Origin: Bigelowiella natans CCMP2755 | Taxonomy: Eukaryota; Cercozoa; Chlorarachniophyceae | Direction: 5' to 3' | Length of the DNA stretch: 64,000 nt | Assembly (NCBI GenBank): GCA_000320545.1 | Contig: ADNK01000981.1 | Coordinates: 93,960 to 157,959 of the forward strand | Part shown: positions 36,230 through 47,744 of the stretch, in pieces | Numbering within the stretch: position 1 is the stretch's first letter | Layout of the letters: every line of letters starts with the position of its first letter | Made by a program: the position numbers and the translations under genes | The notes under the pieces: generated by a model | Databases searched by the model: none | What the model saw: only the letters and a program-made list of their open reading frames with translations | What the model was told of the DNA's origin: nothing

Positions 36230-38101
36230 ATGAAGTTCAATAAAAAGCTGCGAGAACACGTAAAGCAATCTCAGGCTGACGAGAGCTGGTACGTAGACTA
36301 CGCGACGCTGAAAGCAGCATGTAAGCAATGTTCTGAGGATGATTTTCGACAATTGTATATCCGAGAGGCGATGAAGTTTGTTGGATATCTTCGAAAGGGA
36401 CAGAAACTTGATCCCCTCTTTCTAGAGATCAATCTTACAGCCCTAGAGAAAGCGTGTAAGAAATTCGACAAATTCAACGGGTTGGAGAGGGTTCAAAGAA
36501 GTGAAATAGGGATTGATCTCAATGCATGTCCACAGAGATTCCAAGTTCGTTTACAACGTCACTTGGATTGCATGGGATATAGAGTAGAAACGGAAATCCA
36601 AACGATAAAGGAGCGCATCGAAATGATGTTTAACGATTTAAAAAGTACAGATGATGAACTATACATGAACGAAATCAGCATCAAGAGAGGACTTCAAAAG
36701 CTTGGTTTTCCATCCACTCCAGAAATAGCGGAGGAGTTGTTGCGGTCTGCAGACTACGATAGAGACGGGAAGGTGTCCTTCCGCGACTTCAAAGAGTATG
36801 TCTTAGCACGTGAGAGGAGAATACGCGAGTTATTCATGCACCTAGACAAGTCAAAAGATGGAAGTTTATCCATCTCTGACCTCAGGATAGCCTTAAAGAT
36901 GTCGGGAATTCATGCTGGGGAAGAGGAAGTGGCAGAGTTTATCCTTCGAACACACCAGAGGTTGGGATACGAGTACTCTATGCCATTGAATGATCGTATA
37001 GACTACACAACCTTTAGAGAATTATTAGTGCTAAGGCCTAGAATGGAAGGTGATACCGTAGTATCTTTGTTCGAATACTGGCAAAAGGCCGTGGACATAG
37101 ATTTCGCACCTGCAGATGAGTCTCCTTCCCTCTACCAGAAGAGCTTCCTTGAGACTTTCATAGCAGGGGGTGTGGCAGGTGCTGTATCTCGTACGTGCAC
37201 CGCACCTCTAGATCGCCTTAAACTTCTTCTTCAAACAGACACAGAGGGTAAATATAAGGGTATCGTACAGGGGATGAAAACCATTTACGAGGAGGGCAAA
37301 CAGCATCGCCTGAATACTGATCGTCGTGCAATCGGTACAGCTACTGGATGGAGGGGGGTTCTAGGAGGTCTCCTTGCTTTTTTCCGAGGCAATGGAACGA
37401 ATGTTGTTAAGATTGCTCCTGAGACTGCGATCAAATTTTGGGCGTATGAATCAACGAAAACAGTTTTCTGCAGAGAGGCTGAGAGTCCTACTGGTATAGA
37501 ACGATTCTTGTGCGGTGCTGCTGGTGGGATGACATCACAATCGTGCATATACCCTCTCGAAATCGTAAAGACAAGGCTTGCTGTATCCCAGGCAGGCACA
37601 TACAAAGGCATCACTCACTGTCTTTTCAAAATAACAAGAAAGGAGGGTTTTGGTGCACTCTATAAAGGCCTCACTGCTAGCATGTTAGGCATTATTCCAT
37701 ATTCGGGTGTTGATATGGCAGTTTACTTCACACTAAGAGACCGCTATAGAGGCTATACAGACGGACCGATAGGGATGATGACATGCGGGGCGATATCAAG
37801 CACCTGTGGGATGGTGTGTAGCTTTCCCTTACAGCTGATTCGAACAAGGCTGCAGGCCACAGGATTAGACGGTATGGTAAAGTACGATGGCATATGGCAC
37901 TGCTTCACATCAACGGTGCGGAAAGATGGTTTCTTCGGTCTGTACCGAGGATTCGGTCCTAACATGCTCAAGGCACTTCCAGCGATTTCCATTACCTATA
38001 CCGTCTATGAAACGGTGAAGAAGCGATTGGTAGAGTCAAGGACAACACAGCAGCGATTTCATCCCTCTTCTATGAATAACCAAGCTGGCAGCAGTAGATA
38101 G
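36230..38101 (+). CDS. SPX / EF-hand / mitochondrial carrier fusion (SCaMC-like ATP-Mg/Pi carrier), single exon
   Basis: One 623-residue frame without introns. Residues 1-~125 fit an SPX domain: it starts MKFNKKLREH, has the YxxLK helix at 24-28, and the lysine surface KKFDK at 77-81; these are the positions that form the inositol-pyrophosphate pocket in known SPX domains. Two canonical EF-hand loops follow at 175-186 (DYDRDGKVSFRD) and 206-217 (DKSKDGSLSISD), with degenerate partners around them. Residues ~305-600 form a three-repeat mitochondrial carrier with signatures PLDRLK (326), PLEIVK (442) and PLQLIR (533). EF-hands plus carrier is the SCaMC/ATP-Mg-Pi layout; the SPX domain is extra. 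The carrier's first matrix loop has an insertion (~357-380). Start taken at 36230, where SPX domains normally begin, not at the in-frame ATG 27 bases upstream. Location: inner mitochondrial membrane by family. Confidence 0.9.
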   Translation: MKFNKKLREHVKQSQADESWYVDYATLKAACKQCSEDDFRQLYIREAMKFVGYLRKGQKLDPLFLEINLTALEKACKKFDKFNGLERVQRSEIGIDLNACPQRFQVRLQRHLDCMGYRVETEIQTIKERIEMMFNDLKSTDDELYMNEISIKRGLQKLGFPSTPEIAEELLRSADYDRDGKVSFRDFKEYVLARERRIRELFMHLDKSKDGSLSISDLRIALKMSGIHAGEEEVAEFILRTHQRLGYEYSMPLNDRIDYTTFRELLVLRPRMEGDTVVSLFEYWQKAVDIDFAPADESPSLYQKSFLETFIAGGVAGAVSRTCTAPLDRLKLLLQTDTEGKYKGIVQGMKTIYEEGKQHRLNTDRRAIGTATGWRGVLGGLLAFFRGNGTNVVKIAPETAIKFWAYESTKTVFCREAESPTGIERFLCGAAGGMTSQSCIYPLEIVKTRLAVSQAGTYKGITHCLFKITRKEGFGALYKGLTASMLGIIPYSGVDMAVYFTLRDRYRGYTDGPIGMMTCGAISSTCGMVCSFPLQLIRTRLQATGLDGMVKYDGIWHCFTSTVRKDGFFGLYRGFGPNMLKALPAISITYTVYETVKKRLVESRTTQQRFHPSSMNNQAGSSR

Positions 38102-38199
38102 AAGTGGCGATTGATTTGATGTAATTAATATTCGTCGTGATTTTCAGAAAAGGAGAGGTGATTGTCGCGAGAACACATCTTTATTTGATTTTTCTGTTG

Positions 38200-39464
38200 A
38201 ATGATAATGCTAGCAACTAAAATGAGCGCAGTAGCAGCAGTACTGTGCACATAATAGACTCGCTAGCTCGCGTCTTGTATGTGCCGAATAGTTACTGTGC
38301 GATCGAACACTGCATGCAACACAACTGCGAGTCGTCGCGCTGTACGTACTAGTGCAGCCTAGCAGCGCTGGAGCGTAGCCTTCATCACCAGCAACGAGAC
38401 CTCTGTGCCGTGGCAGCTGCCAGCATGTCTAAATGTGTATAGCTAGCATGTCATGTCACATACGTTCAAGCCGCACTAGCGCAGCATGATAGCATTGCAA
38501 AGCTACATTAGGATGACAAGCAAGAAAAACTAACATTCACAGTTCTGGAGTTCACGCTGCTGCACTATTTTTATGGTCTAGATTTGTGCGAGCTAGCGAG
38601 ATCGACTGTACGTTGCAATGAAATGGTCATATTTTTTCAATAGTCATCCCACGTACATGTAGCCATATTTTTAAGCGAAGCTATATGTGTATGCACACTT
38701 CATCGCAGAAACTAAGCTACGTAATTTGAGCCACCACAACTAGCTAGCTACACATACTTCTCAAACTCTCTGTTCAGCATTACCATCATGTACGTACATG
38801 GACACGTCGTTGCATTTGTATATTTGCGACGCTGGGAACGTGGGTAGTTTCCTCCGTGCATTTGACAGGGCAATGCAACACTACGTGTAGCGATGCACGC
38901 TGCGACATGCATGAGTGTCATTCTCAAAGATGTAGATCATTTGTTCAAATCCAGAAATATCTCCAATGACACTAGAATGTGCTTCAACAACAAAATGGAC
39001 CAAGTGAACAGCACAGCTATCTAGCCACAGTCAACACGCTACCGGTGACATGCATCGCTAATTGGCATCGATTATACATGAGCGTAGTTGCACTCATTTG
39101 CGATAGGAACAACTATACATGCATGTGTCGTGCACATGCATGCATATCTAGCTAGCTAGGAATGGCTAACATAGCTGTATATTGAGAAATGTTAAGAGAT
39201 TTATGCACAAAGGGCTACATACATTTTACACACGCATCGGCTGCATGTAATGATATCTTTAGTAAATCCTAGCATGGTACGACTATGCATATGAATACTT
39301 CATACATATAAGTAAATAATCAAATTAGGCGCTGCACAGGCCTCTTAAGCGTGCATATCTAGATGTGTACATAAATTATTTCAAATAATGTTAAATTCTT
39401 CGATATGTAATAACAAGCAGCTACAGTAACATGCAATCACAAACTATTTGAAGACATCGTGTGC

Positions 39465-39480
<16 letters not shown>
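38200..39480. repeat. 3'-flank palindrome-rich island between convergent genes
   Basis: CTAG, GCATGC, TGCA and TGTACGTACATG-like words recur throughout (AACTAGCTAGCTACAC near 38740, ATGCATGCATATCTAGCTAG near 39140). It separates the 3' ends of the carrier gene (38101) and the fucosyltransferase-like gene (39529). No exon supported; a (TAC)n tract marks the right edge. Confidence 0.7.
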
Positions 39481-39497
<17 letters not shown>

Positions 39498-39528
39498 TAC
39501 TACTACTTCTACGAAGATGTTGAATTAT

Positions 39529-40528
39529 TTAAAGATGAGTGTCGCCCATAGGGTTGAAGTGGAGAGGTCCGTGTGGAAAGCCTGAAGCTACCCATCCAGA
39601 GAACCAAACACCTGCAGCAACAAGCAACATTTGTTATTATTATGTATTGTATTCTTGTATTGTATGCATGATGATGATGATGAGGAGGAGGAGGAGAAGG
39701 AAGAAGAGAATGATAAGGATGACGACGAGACACTCTTGATGCAACAACGAGAAGATCATAGTATTTTGGAAACGAAAGCCTTCCCCCCCTCTCTCTAAAG
39801 GGATGGTAATGATCATGGTGAGGATAATATTGATTTGAATTTTGATGAGTGAGAATGTGAAGTGTTATTACAACCTCCAGACATATCATGGGCGTTAACC
39901 AACGTTGCTGACATGACACGACATCACGCGACCAAAATGCAGAAACAACAATTACTCACAGGAAAGAAAATGAAAAAGTACATAATAAGCACTACAATCA
40001 TCGAATTGAAATACTTGTGATTATCATACATTATTATTATATTATATTATTCTTTCCTCATCGTACATAGCCCTCTCCCATTATTACTGTATCGTGATGC
40101 CGACATTAGTTCCCACACCATTTGACCAAAGTTATGATGCAAGGTGCCCTGTATTATGATGATGATGATGATGATGATGATAATGATGATGGTTTCAATA
40201 CACAAAGTGAAAAGATGATGAAAGCAACGATTTCTTGGTGCAATGATGAGTGAGAAAGAGGGAGAGAGAGAGAGGGAGAGAGAGCCAGTGCCAAATATGA
40301 ATTAGTATGATATGATGTATCTCTTCTTCTCTTATCATCATCATCATCATTATCATCACAATTCATCACTCACAACTACATGCATACATACATACAAACA
40401 TACATATAATACATACAAGAAATCCTCCGCAAGAAGTGAGAATATATAGCTGGGCTATCATTGCCATCATTTCGTCATGCCCGCTATCTGAAAAATAGTG
40501 TATGAATGACACGATCAAATTCATCATC

Positions 40529-40562
<34 letters not shown>

Positions 40563-41045
40563 GATACAACTGTGACGGATATCTTCTCTCTTACCACTAC
40601 CATCTCGCTGATACAGCACAACAACGTTTTTAGTTAATCATTTTTCACTAACGAGAGTCATGATTCTTCAGCGTTGAAAATGGATCTCTGTTAGTAGTAG
40701 CAGTAGTAGTAGTAGTAGTAGTAGAAGCAGCATGATAATGATAAATACAATAATCGTTCAGAAGTTAGCATCATCCAAGCACAGTATTTTCAATCAACAA
40801 TAGTAGTAATAATAATTAGTTACTGATTTTTATCCCCTGTTCCAATAGTAGAGAAGAAATGACCAGGGACAGACACAACCTAATTATGTAAAGAAGAAGA
40901 AGAAGAAGAAGAAGAAGAAGGTGTGGGGATGAGGAGGAGGAGGATGATCAAAGAAAAACATGGTCGTCGTCTAAGTCTAAAATGTTTTAAATGATCAATG
41001 ATGCTCCGTGACGGGAACAACGACGAGAATAATGATACATATGTA

Positions 41046-41091
<46 letters not shown>

Positions 41092-41480
41092 CTTTTGGAG
41101 TGCCGAAGTCAATCCCTTTGAACCTTGAGATATCCTCTTCATATATGATAGACAGGAGGAGGAGGAGGAGGAGGAAGTTGAAAAAGTGGTGGTGCACCAC
41201 AGGTAAATAAATCAATAAATAAATAATAATGGGGATATCAATGGTGGTGCACCACAGGTAAATAAATAATAATGATGGGGATATCAATGAATTATCATAA
41301 GAGATGGTGGCGCTTGGTGGCATCATCATCATCATCATCATCATCTTCTTCTTCTTCTTCGAACAACAAGAAGAAGAAGAAGAAGAAGAAGAAGAAGAAC
41401 AAGGGCTACTACTTGCCTACTTACTTCCTACCACAAAGAGGAGTGCGTAAATTAGGATGTGAATCGTCTCTCAAATGTTG

Positions 41481-41514
<34 letters not shown>

Positions 41515-43909
41515 ACGCTCACTCTTTGCTCCCTCTAACCCTATAATAACCGCCTACTACTACTTACTACCCAGATTCTTTGGAAGATCCTTGTATGCTT
41601 TGCCACTGTTGCTTGCTAGTAGGACGTATCGATATCTCCCCTATCATCATCATCATCATCACCACCATCATCATCATCATCAACAACAACAACAACACAA
41701 TGCTAGTAGCAAACACCACCAACAGAAGCACTCACCTCGTTTTCTAAACGCTGATAAATCATAGTTGCAAAGTCTTTGGCTGTGTACCTGATTGGATGAT
41801 GATGAAGATGATGAAAAACGATAATGGTGGAGGTGTACTTGTTCTTCTTGTTGTTGTTCTTACTGTGGCCGTTTCATCTTGTCCTCACCATGTCTAATGT
41901 GAACACCCATAACCTGATGATGATGATGATGATGGGGATGACCATTACATTAAACTAGATTTATCGTCGTCAGCAATATGATCAACATTAAATAGTGGCA
42001 GGAGAAGGGAGTAGCAGAATAACAACCGACTACAACACACAAAACAAACCTGAGACATGTCCACATCTTGTGGAAGATCTATATAACAGAAGAAGAAGAT
42101 ATAATATCAGTACTGTGCATAGCATATTATTCTTTATAATATGGGATAGATGCTGCTACATCTTCCTACACATGATGATGCTAATTAATTATGATTTTGA
42201 TTATTTGAATTGATGACCTTTGATTTGTGTCCGTACATAGTTGGTAAAGTTTACCATCAAAGGATTCGGTCTGATAATATACCGCACTGCCTCTCGAAAG
42301 ACGAACAAACTCCCTATGATCATTATCGATGATGATGATGATGATGATGGTAATTATGGGGAAAACATGAGAACCGATCCCTTGCTGGTACTTCAGATAT
42401 CATCAATCAACACAACACGGGTGTATCTCAAAAATGGTAATATTCAAATTGCAGCACAAAGCTTCTTTTTCTACAAAACAAATACTGAAATATATTTTTC
42501 TTTCATTGTCATCATCATCATCATCATCATCATCTTCTTCTTCTTCTTCTATGGTTGTCGATTAATTCGTCACAAGAAATAATAGAGAAAACATTGAATT
42601 CACAAGTAATCATTCTCACCGTATCGTCCCCCTCCTCCTCCTCCTCCTCCTCCTTCTCCCTCATTGATCCGAGCAGTACTTAGGAGCGTATTAATAATTG
42701 GCCTAGGAATAATAATTATATTAATAATATTATCAAATGAGGATGATGGTGATGATGATGTTCTTCCTCTTCTTCTTTTCCTTCGCCCAGATGTAGAATC
42801 GTGATATCTATCAATCGCTGATCATTCAAACAAACAACCAACCTGTAGCCAAACCATTCGCTGTTAAAGGCGCCTTTCTTTCTTTGTCTTCGTTCTAGTG
42901 ATGTGATGTGATCAATGCCATCAAAACAACAAGGTAGTATTAGCACTACTAGAAGCGGCAGCAGTAGCAGTAGCAGATTTGGCAGATCTATAAACAATTT
43001 AATAAAACAAAGTGATAATAGTCTATTGTTTTGTGTATATATATGTGGTTGTGTGTGTGTCGAGAATGATTGTACACCGCTCCAGGCACTAACTGTGTAC
43101 TACTGCTACTACACTACTATCGTAAGCTGCTGCTGCTGCTGCTGCTGCGATGGAATGTGTAATCGATATTATTCATGGATGTAGTAAATTGTTGTATCAT
43201 AATTATTATTTTGTTGCTGTCGCACATACATACTGTCATCAAATTTTATATGATATTTGTAAGGGCGAGAGAGGATGCATACAATGATGAATAGATTTAG
43301 GACTGCTCCTACTGTAGTACTTACTTCTTACCTATGAAAGAGCACTTGTTTTCTAAAAACTTTGCAGCGTTTGATGTCACAGCGGGAGAATTGCATGCTG
43401 ATAGACAGAAAGACAAGAACATATTGCTGTACTATTATTTCCTTCTTTTGCCTCTTCTTCTTCTTCTTCTCCATACTATTATTGTTATTAGTACTAGAAC
43501 GTGCCAAGATACTTCATTAAAGCATCTACTGTTATCTTCCTATAGTAACCCTCTGCCTCCTCCTCCTCCTCCTCCTCCTCCTCCTCCTCCTTATTACCTA
43601 CCTACCTACCTTTAGGTTGCGATTTTTTCGCCTAGAAGGAGGAGGAGGAGGAAGGTTATTATCCATGGTGCAGCAGCCATAAAAAAGGATAAGTAAAACA
43701 ATAACAACAACAAAAACAATACGACAATTAACGACAATGATGATGATGATGATGGCCATGGTATTGCTAGTAATTGCAATCTGCAGATATCGATACACAC
43801 TATTTCATTAGTGTTCAGAAGCAGAAAGGTTGTTTTATGGTCATAATGACCTTGAATGCATCTTCCAAAGTGCATTTGGAGATTTTCATGAAGGAACATT
43901 CCCACGTCT

Positions 43910-43941
<32 letters not shown>

Positions 43942-44075
43942 TTCATGATGATATACAACAATATTGTAGTAGTAGTGTAGTAGTTGTAGTAGTAGTAGTA
44001 GTAGTCGTAGTAGCGATGACGACCCCTTCTTCTTCTTCTTCTACTACTACTTCTACATACGGATACTGATACACA

Positions 44076-44113
<38 letters not shown>

Positions 44114-44650
44114 ATATACGTAAACTGATAGATGATGATACATTAATAATGTGGTAGTGGCAGACAAAGAAGGACGATAACCTGCGATTTGCAGCGTGAA
44201 GGAGCAACGTAACGTGTCGTCCAAGGCATTATAAACGTCATGTTCATTACCTGAATCACGTTCATCACCATTTATCAACATACAATCGGGGGGGATAAAA
44301 TAAGAAGAAGAAAAAGAAGAAGAAGGGGAAAAACAGCAAGAGAGAGAAGCAGGAGGATGCAGCTTGTTTATCCATACAACACTTTTCCTATTTCATAAGT
44401 ATACCGTCGTTCAGCTCCATCATCAAATTCATTTCTTACCAAATAACGTTGTCATTTTTATCATCATCATCATCATCATTTTAGATATTAGTGAGGGCGT
44501 GTGCATGATATATCTATCATTTATGTACTACCATGGCTTCCAATAAACTCATGGCACTTATATGCTAAATCAATAGCAAGCACAAGAAGAAAAGATACAA
44601 CAGCAAAATAAACGTGTTTCACTTCGTAGAGCAAACAGGCATCATACGGA

Positions 44651-44685
<35 letters not shown>

Positions 44686-45328
44686 TATAAAATAGCTCTC
44701 GTGGGTTAATGAGGAGTAGTAGTAAAAGAAGAATTAGCTGGTACACAAAATATCTACTAAATGGAGATTTCTGCAGTAGTATTACAATCTGAGAGCCCAG
44801 TCCATATGGATGAGGTGTCATTACATAGAATTTAGTATTCTGAGCCTTGCAATCAACTTTATGCTGGAGATCTAAGGAGGAGGAGAAGGAGAAGAAGGAG
44901 GAGGAGGGGAGAGAAGAATGGAAAATCGAGCTGCTGAGGAAAAAAAAAAGAGGAATTTTGTGACGAAGAAGAGGAAGAAAATATTAGGAAAGAAGATAAT
45001 GAAAAGATGTTTTAAAAAAATGAGAGCATAAGAGGGATAAAACGAGGAATAAGGGTAGAATGGATGATAATAATGATGCTGCTGCTGCTGCTGATGATGA
45101 TGATGGTATTACGTTGTTGGTTCAAAAAAGATCGAAAAAGAACAAGACTGGTTAGGAGGATAAATGATTTCGACAGACATGATGCATTTCTTCGTGGGGG
45201 AGGGGATGTATGAGTGCTGGTAGTAGTAATAAATAAATATATCCTACGGTGTATATACTCCTGAAATCTCTCAGAATCCTCTATTTCCTGATGACGGATA
45301 CATCATAGTTGTCGTGTATGTTGTAGTT

Positions 45329-45361
<33 letters not shown>

Positions 45362-45465
45362 GGATAATAATAGACATGCTGTTGTCGTAGTAGACAGTAA
45401 TTATCGGAAGAGAAGCAATCATACAAGGAGCAAAAATTAAGTAGTTTTTTTGGTCGTCATTCTGA

Positions 45466-45554
<89 letters not shown>

Positions 45555-46330
45555 GGAGAAGCGTTCTCTCTTCTGAGGCAGTAGTAGTAGTACCGAGCAT
45601 TTATCTACAATACTTTTTGTATCGAAAGGCATTTTCGGTAATCAATATTGTACATGCTTCTTCTCACCTGCATTAAACGCTTATTGTTCAATATCTCATT
45701 TGAGGACACATCCCCAACTAATGATTTTCCGAATATTTTCGTGAAACCCTGGAAATTACGCACAACAGACATTAACTAACAACTAAGATGAGTATCATCA
45801 TTTTCAAATAGCAGCAACCAAACTTGCCTGAGAAAGATATGGAAATTTCGAAGATAGATGCAAGTTTTCGCCCTTCAAACCAGTGTCTTCCTCTCCCTTC
45901 TGCTCCTCCTCCTCCTCCTCCTTTGTAATTCGAAAGGGTATCAGTCCAATGGTTTTGATAATAATTATCTATTATCTTCATCATACCGTATCATCGATTT
46001 CATGTTGACGGCGTCTTCCAGACAGTTCTGTTCGCAGTGTTGGCGCCATACTTTTGATGTCTTCGATTGTAAAGACAGATGAATCATCACCTGCGCGTAC
46101 AATGTCAGCAACCTCGTTTTACAACCTACTACATTCTTCATCGTCATCGATTCTAATACAAGTACAAAACAACGAAGAAACAGCATTTTTCACCTAATTT
46201 TTCTTTCTCGCCTTCGAAGATATCCGAATAATTATTCAGCGATGAGAGTAGCGGTTCAATGAAGAGCAGTGTGATAACTCCCAGGCCTTCATTATCACCG
46301 TCAACAGCAAAATTCGAAGGTTAGGTAGTC
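39529..46330 (-). CDS. Fucosyltransferase-like protein (GT23/FUT8-type features), about 20 exons
   Basis: Many short exons were read on the minus strand. The diagnostic ones are FREAVRYIIRPNPLM (about 42250-42310) and MGVHIRHGEDK (complement 41864-41913). They resemble the RPxPxL segment and the VGVHxRRxDK donor-binding motif of alpha-1,6-fucosyltransferases. Supporting exons: MTPHPYGLGSQIVILLQ (~44770-44870), YRYVLLASNSGKAYKDLP (~41590-41640), SGHDEMMAMIAQLYILTS (~40430-40490), GTLHHNFGQMVWELMSAS (~40085-40140), and the last exon 39529-39611 (WFSGWVASGFPHGPLHF, stop). N-terminal exons include complement 46200-46326 (VITLLFIEPLLSSL) and about 46020-46110; the first exon is not located (an ATG at 46462 is one candidate). 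The intron at complement 45749-45827 is GC-AG. Some exons (42815-42940, 43350-43400, 43830-43910, 44175-44250) look coding but are not assigned to a domain. Golgi glycosylation is inferred. Confidence 0.7.
41187..41288. repeat. Tandem duplication of about 50 bases
   Basis: GGTGGTGCACCACAGGTAAA and the following ATAAT...GGGGATATCAAT occur twice, at 41187-41241 and 41242-41288, inside an intron of the fucosyltransferase-like gene. The repeated GGTGCACC is itself a perfect palindrome. Confidence 0.8.
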
Positions 46331-46499
46331 ATTCAGTCATTCACGAACGCCTTCTTCTTACTATTATTCTTCGAACACGAGCAGCTAAACCCATCTACCC
46401 ATTGCTACATCAATCACTCGTCTACGACCTGCTATCGCCCACAATGCGTTGTTCCGCTGCATGCGACAGAGCCTCGATAATATTAATACAAACTGAAGC

Positions 46500-47744
46500 T
46501 ATTGAAGATATATGGTAACTTGGTCTGAGTTAAAAGCATGGGTTTCTTCGTTCATGTAGTTGGAAATTGCAGCAGCCTCACGAATGTCAAGAAGCACTGA
46601 GGATCATGATCAATGATGCTGATGTGATGTTCTGATGATGATGATTCAAGCTACTTCTTCCTCCTCCGAGAATCTCCAGCGTATCTCCAGAGTATCTCTT
46701 AGTAATTTCATAGGAAATGATGACGTAAGTGACAAATGTCCCACAAATGTTCATGAATGACAGATGTGAAAATACAGGTAGATCTACGAGTCCATGTTGG
46801 CATCAAATTCTCCCAGAATCTTAGACTGCGTTTCGCACATTGTTCTGACCAGTGAAGATCAGTGAGATTTTGAAATTGGCACACTAGCTGCACTTTGGAA
46901 GCAAGTCCCCGCGGGCCAGCTTGTCCAATGAGCGTGCTTGACTCGCTCCGCTTGTCCCTGCTTGAGGCTTGAGGCGCATCCAGCTTGTTGACAGTGCCAG
47001 CAGCACACCTTGTTGGCATGCTGGCATGTCGAGTGAACACGATCCTTGAATCTTCACAAACCTTGATGCATTGAACCTCGAACAATCTGGCAATCTTTGC
47101 TCCTTCGTTCACTCACTCACGTTCAAATGTTTCATTCGTTCTCATGTTTCCCTGATGGTCTTTTTGATTGAGAAGGGTGTGGAAGAGTTGGCCACATGCA
47201 CACCCCACTCTGTTCGTTCATCAGTTCTTTTGACGCTCCTTTCCAGCGCACTGACGAACCTCTTTCGCTTCCTTCGTTTCATTCACTCATGCCAGCATTC
47301 TGGCATGGCTGAAGGGGCTCCCAAGCTAGCAAGAGATTCGTTCGGATTGTGATGATCTTGGCACTTCTGCTTCACTCACTCACTCTCATCACTCACTAAC
47401 TCACTTTGATGAAACTCTCAACCAGTCAACTGTGCCGCCTAGCCGCGTTGGAAACACTTCACTGATGCACAATTGCGACACCACACAGCGCTAGAGCATT
47501 CATGTGCACATGCAACGGTGCCAGAGGGGACAAAGTAGGTGTCCATTGTTGCAGATCATGTGGCATGGCTACATGGCTAGGCTGCTGCCGAAATGTTTGC
47601 TCCAATCTGCGCAATGGGTGTGTGTTTGCTGGAATGTCAAAGCTGTGCCACTCTAGCACTCCTTTCACAAATGACGATGCATTGCAAGTTGAGCAAATCA
47701 CATCCATCATCAATTTTGTTCAGCAGACGTGCAATCTTGAAATT
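46500..47744. repeat. 3'-flank island after the LRR pseudokinase gene
   Basis: It lies downstream of the minus-strand pseudokinase and upstream of the minus-strand fucosyltransferase-like gene. From about 46700 it is GC-richer, with phrases similar in kind to 34900-35800 (GCGTTTCGCACATTG, GCACTTTGGAAG) and TCACTCAC repeats near 47100 and 47370. CTAG/TGCA words are scattered. Open frames on both strands have no recognised domain. Confidence 0.55.
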
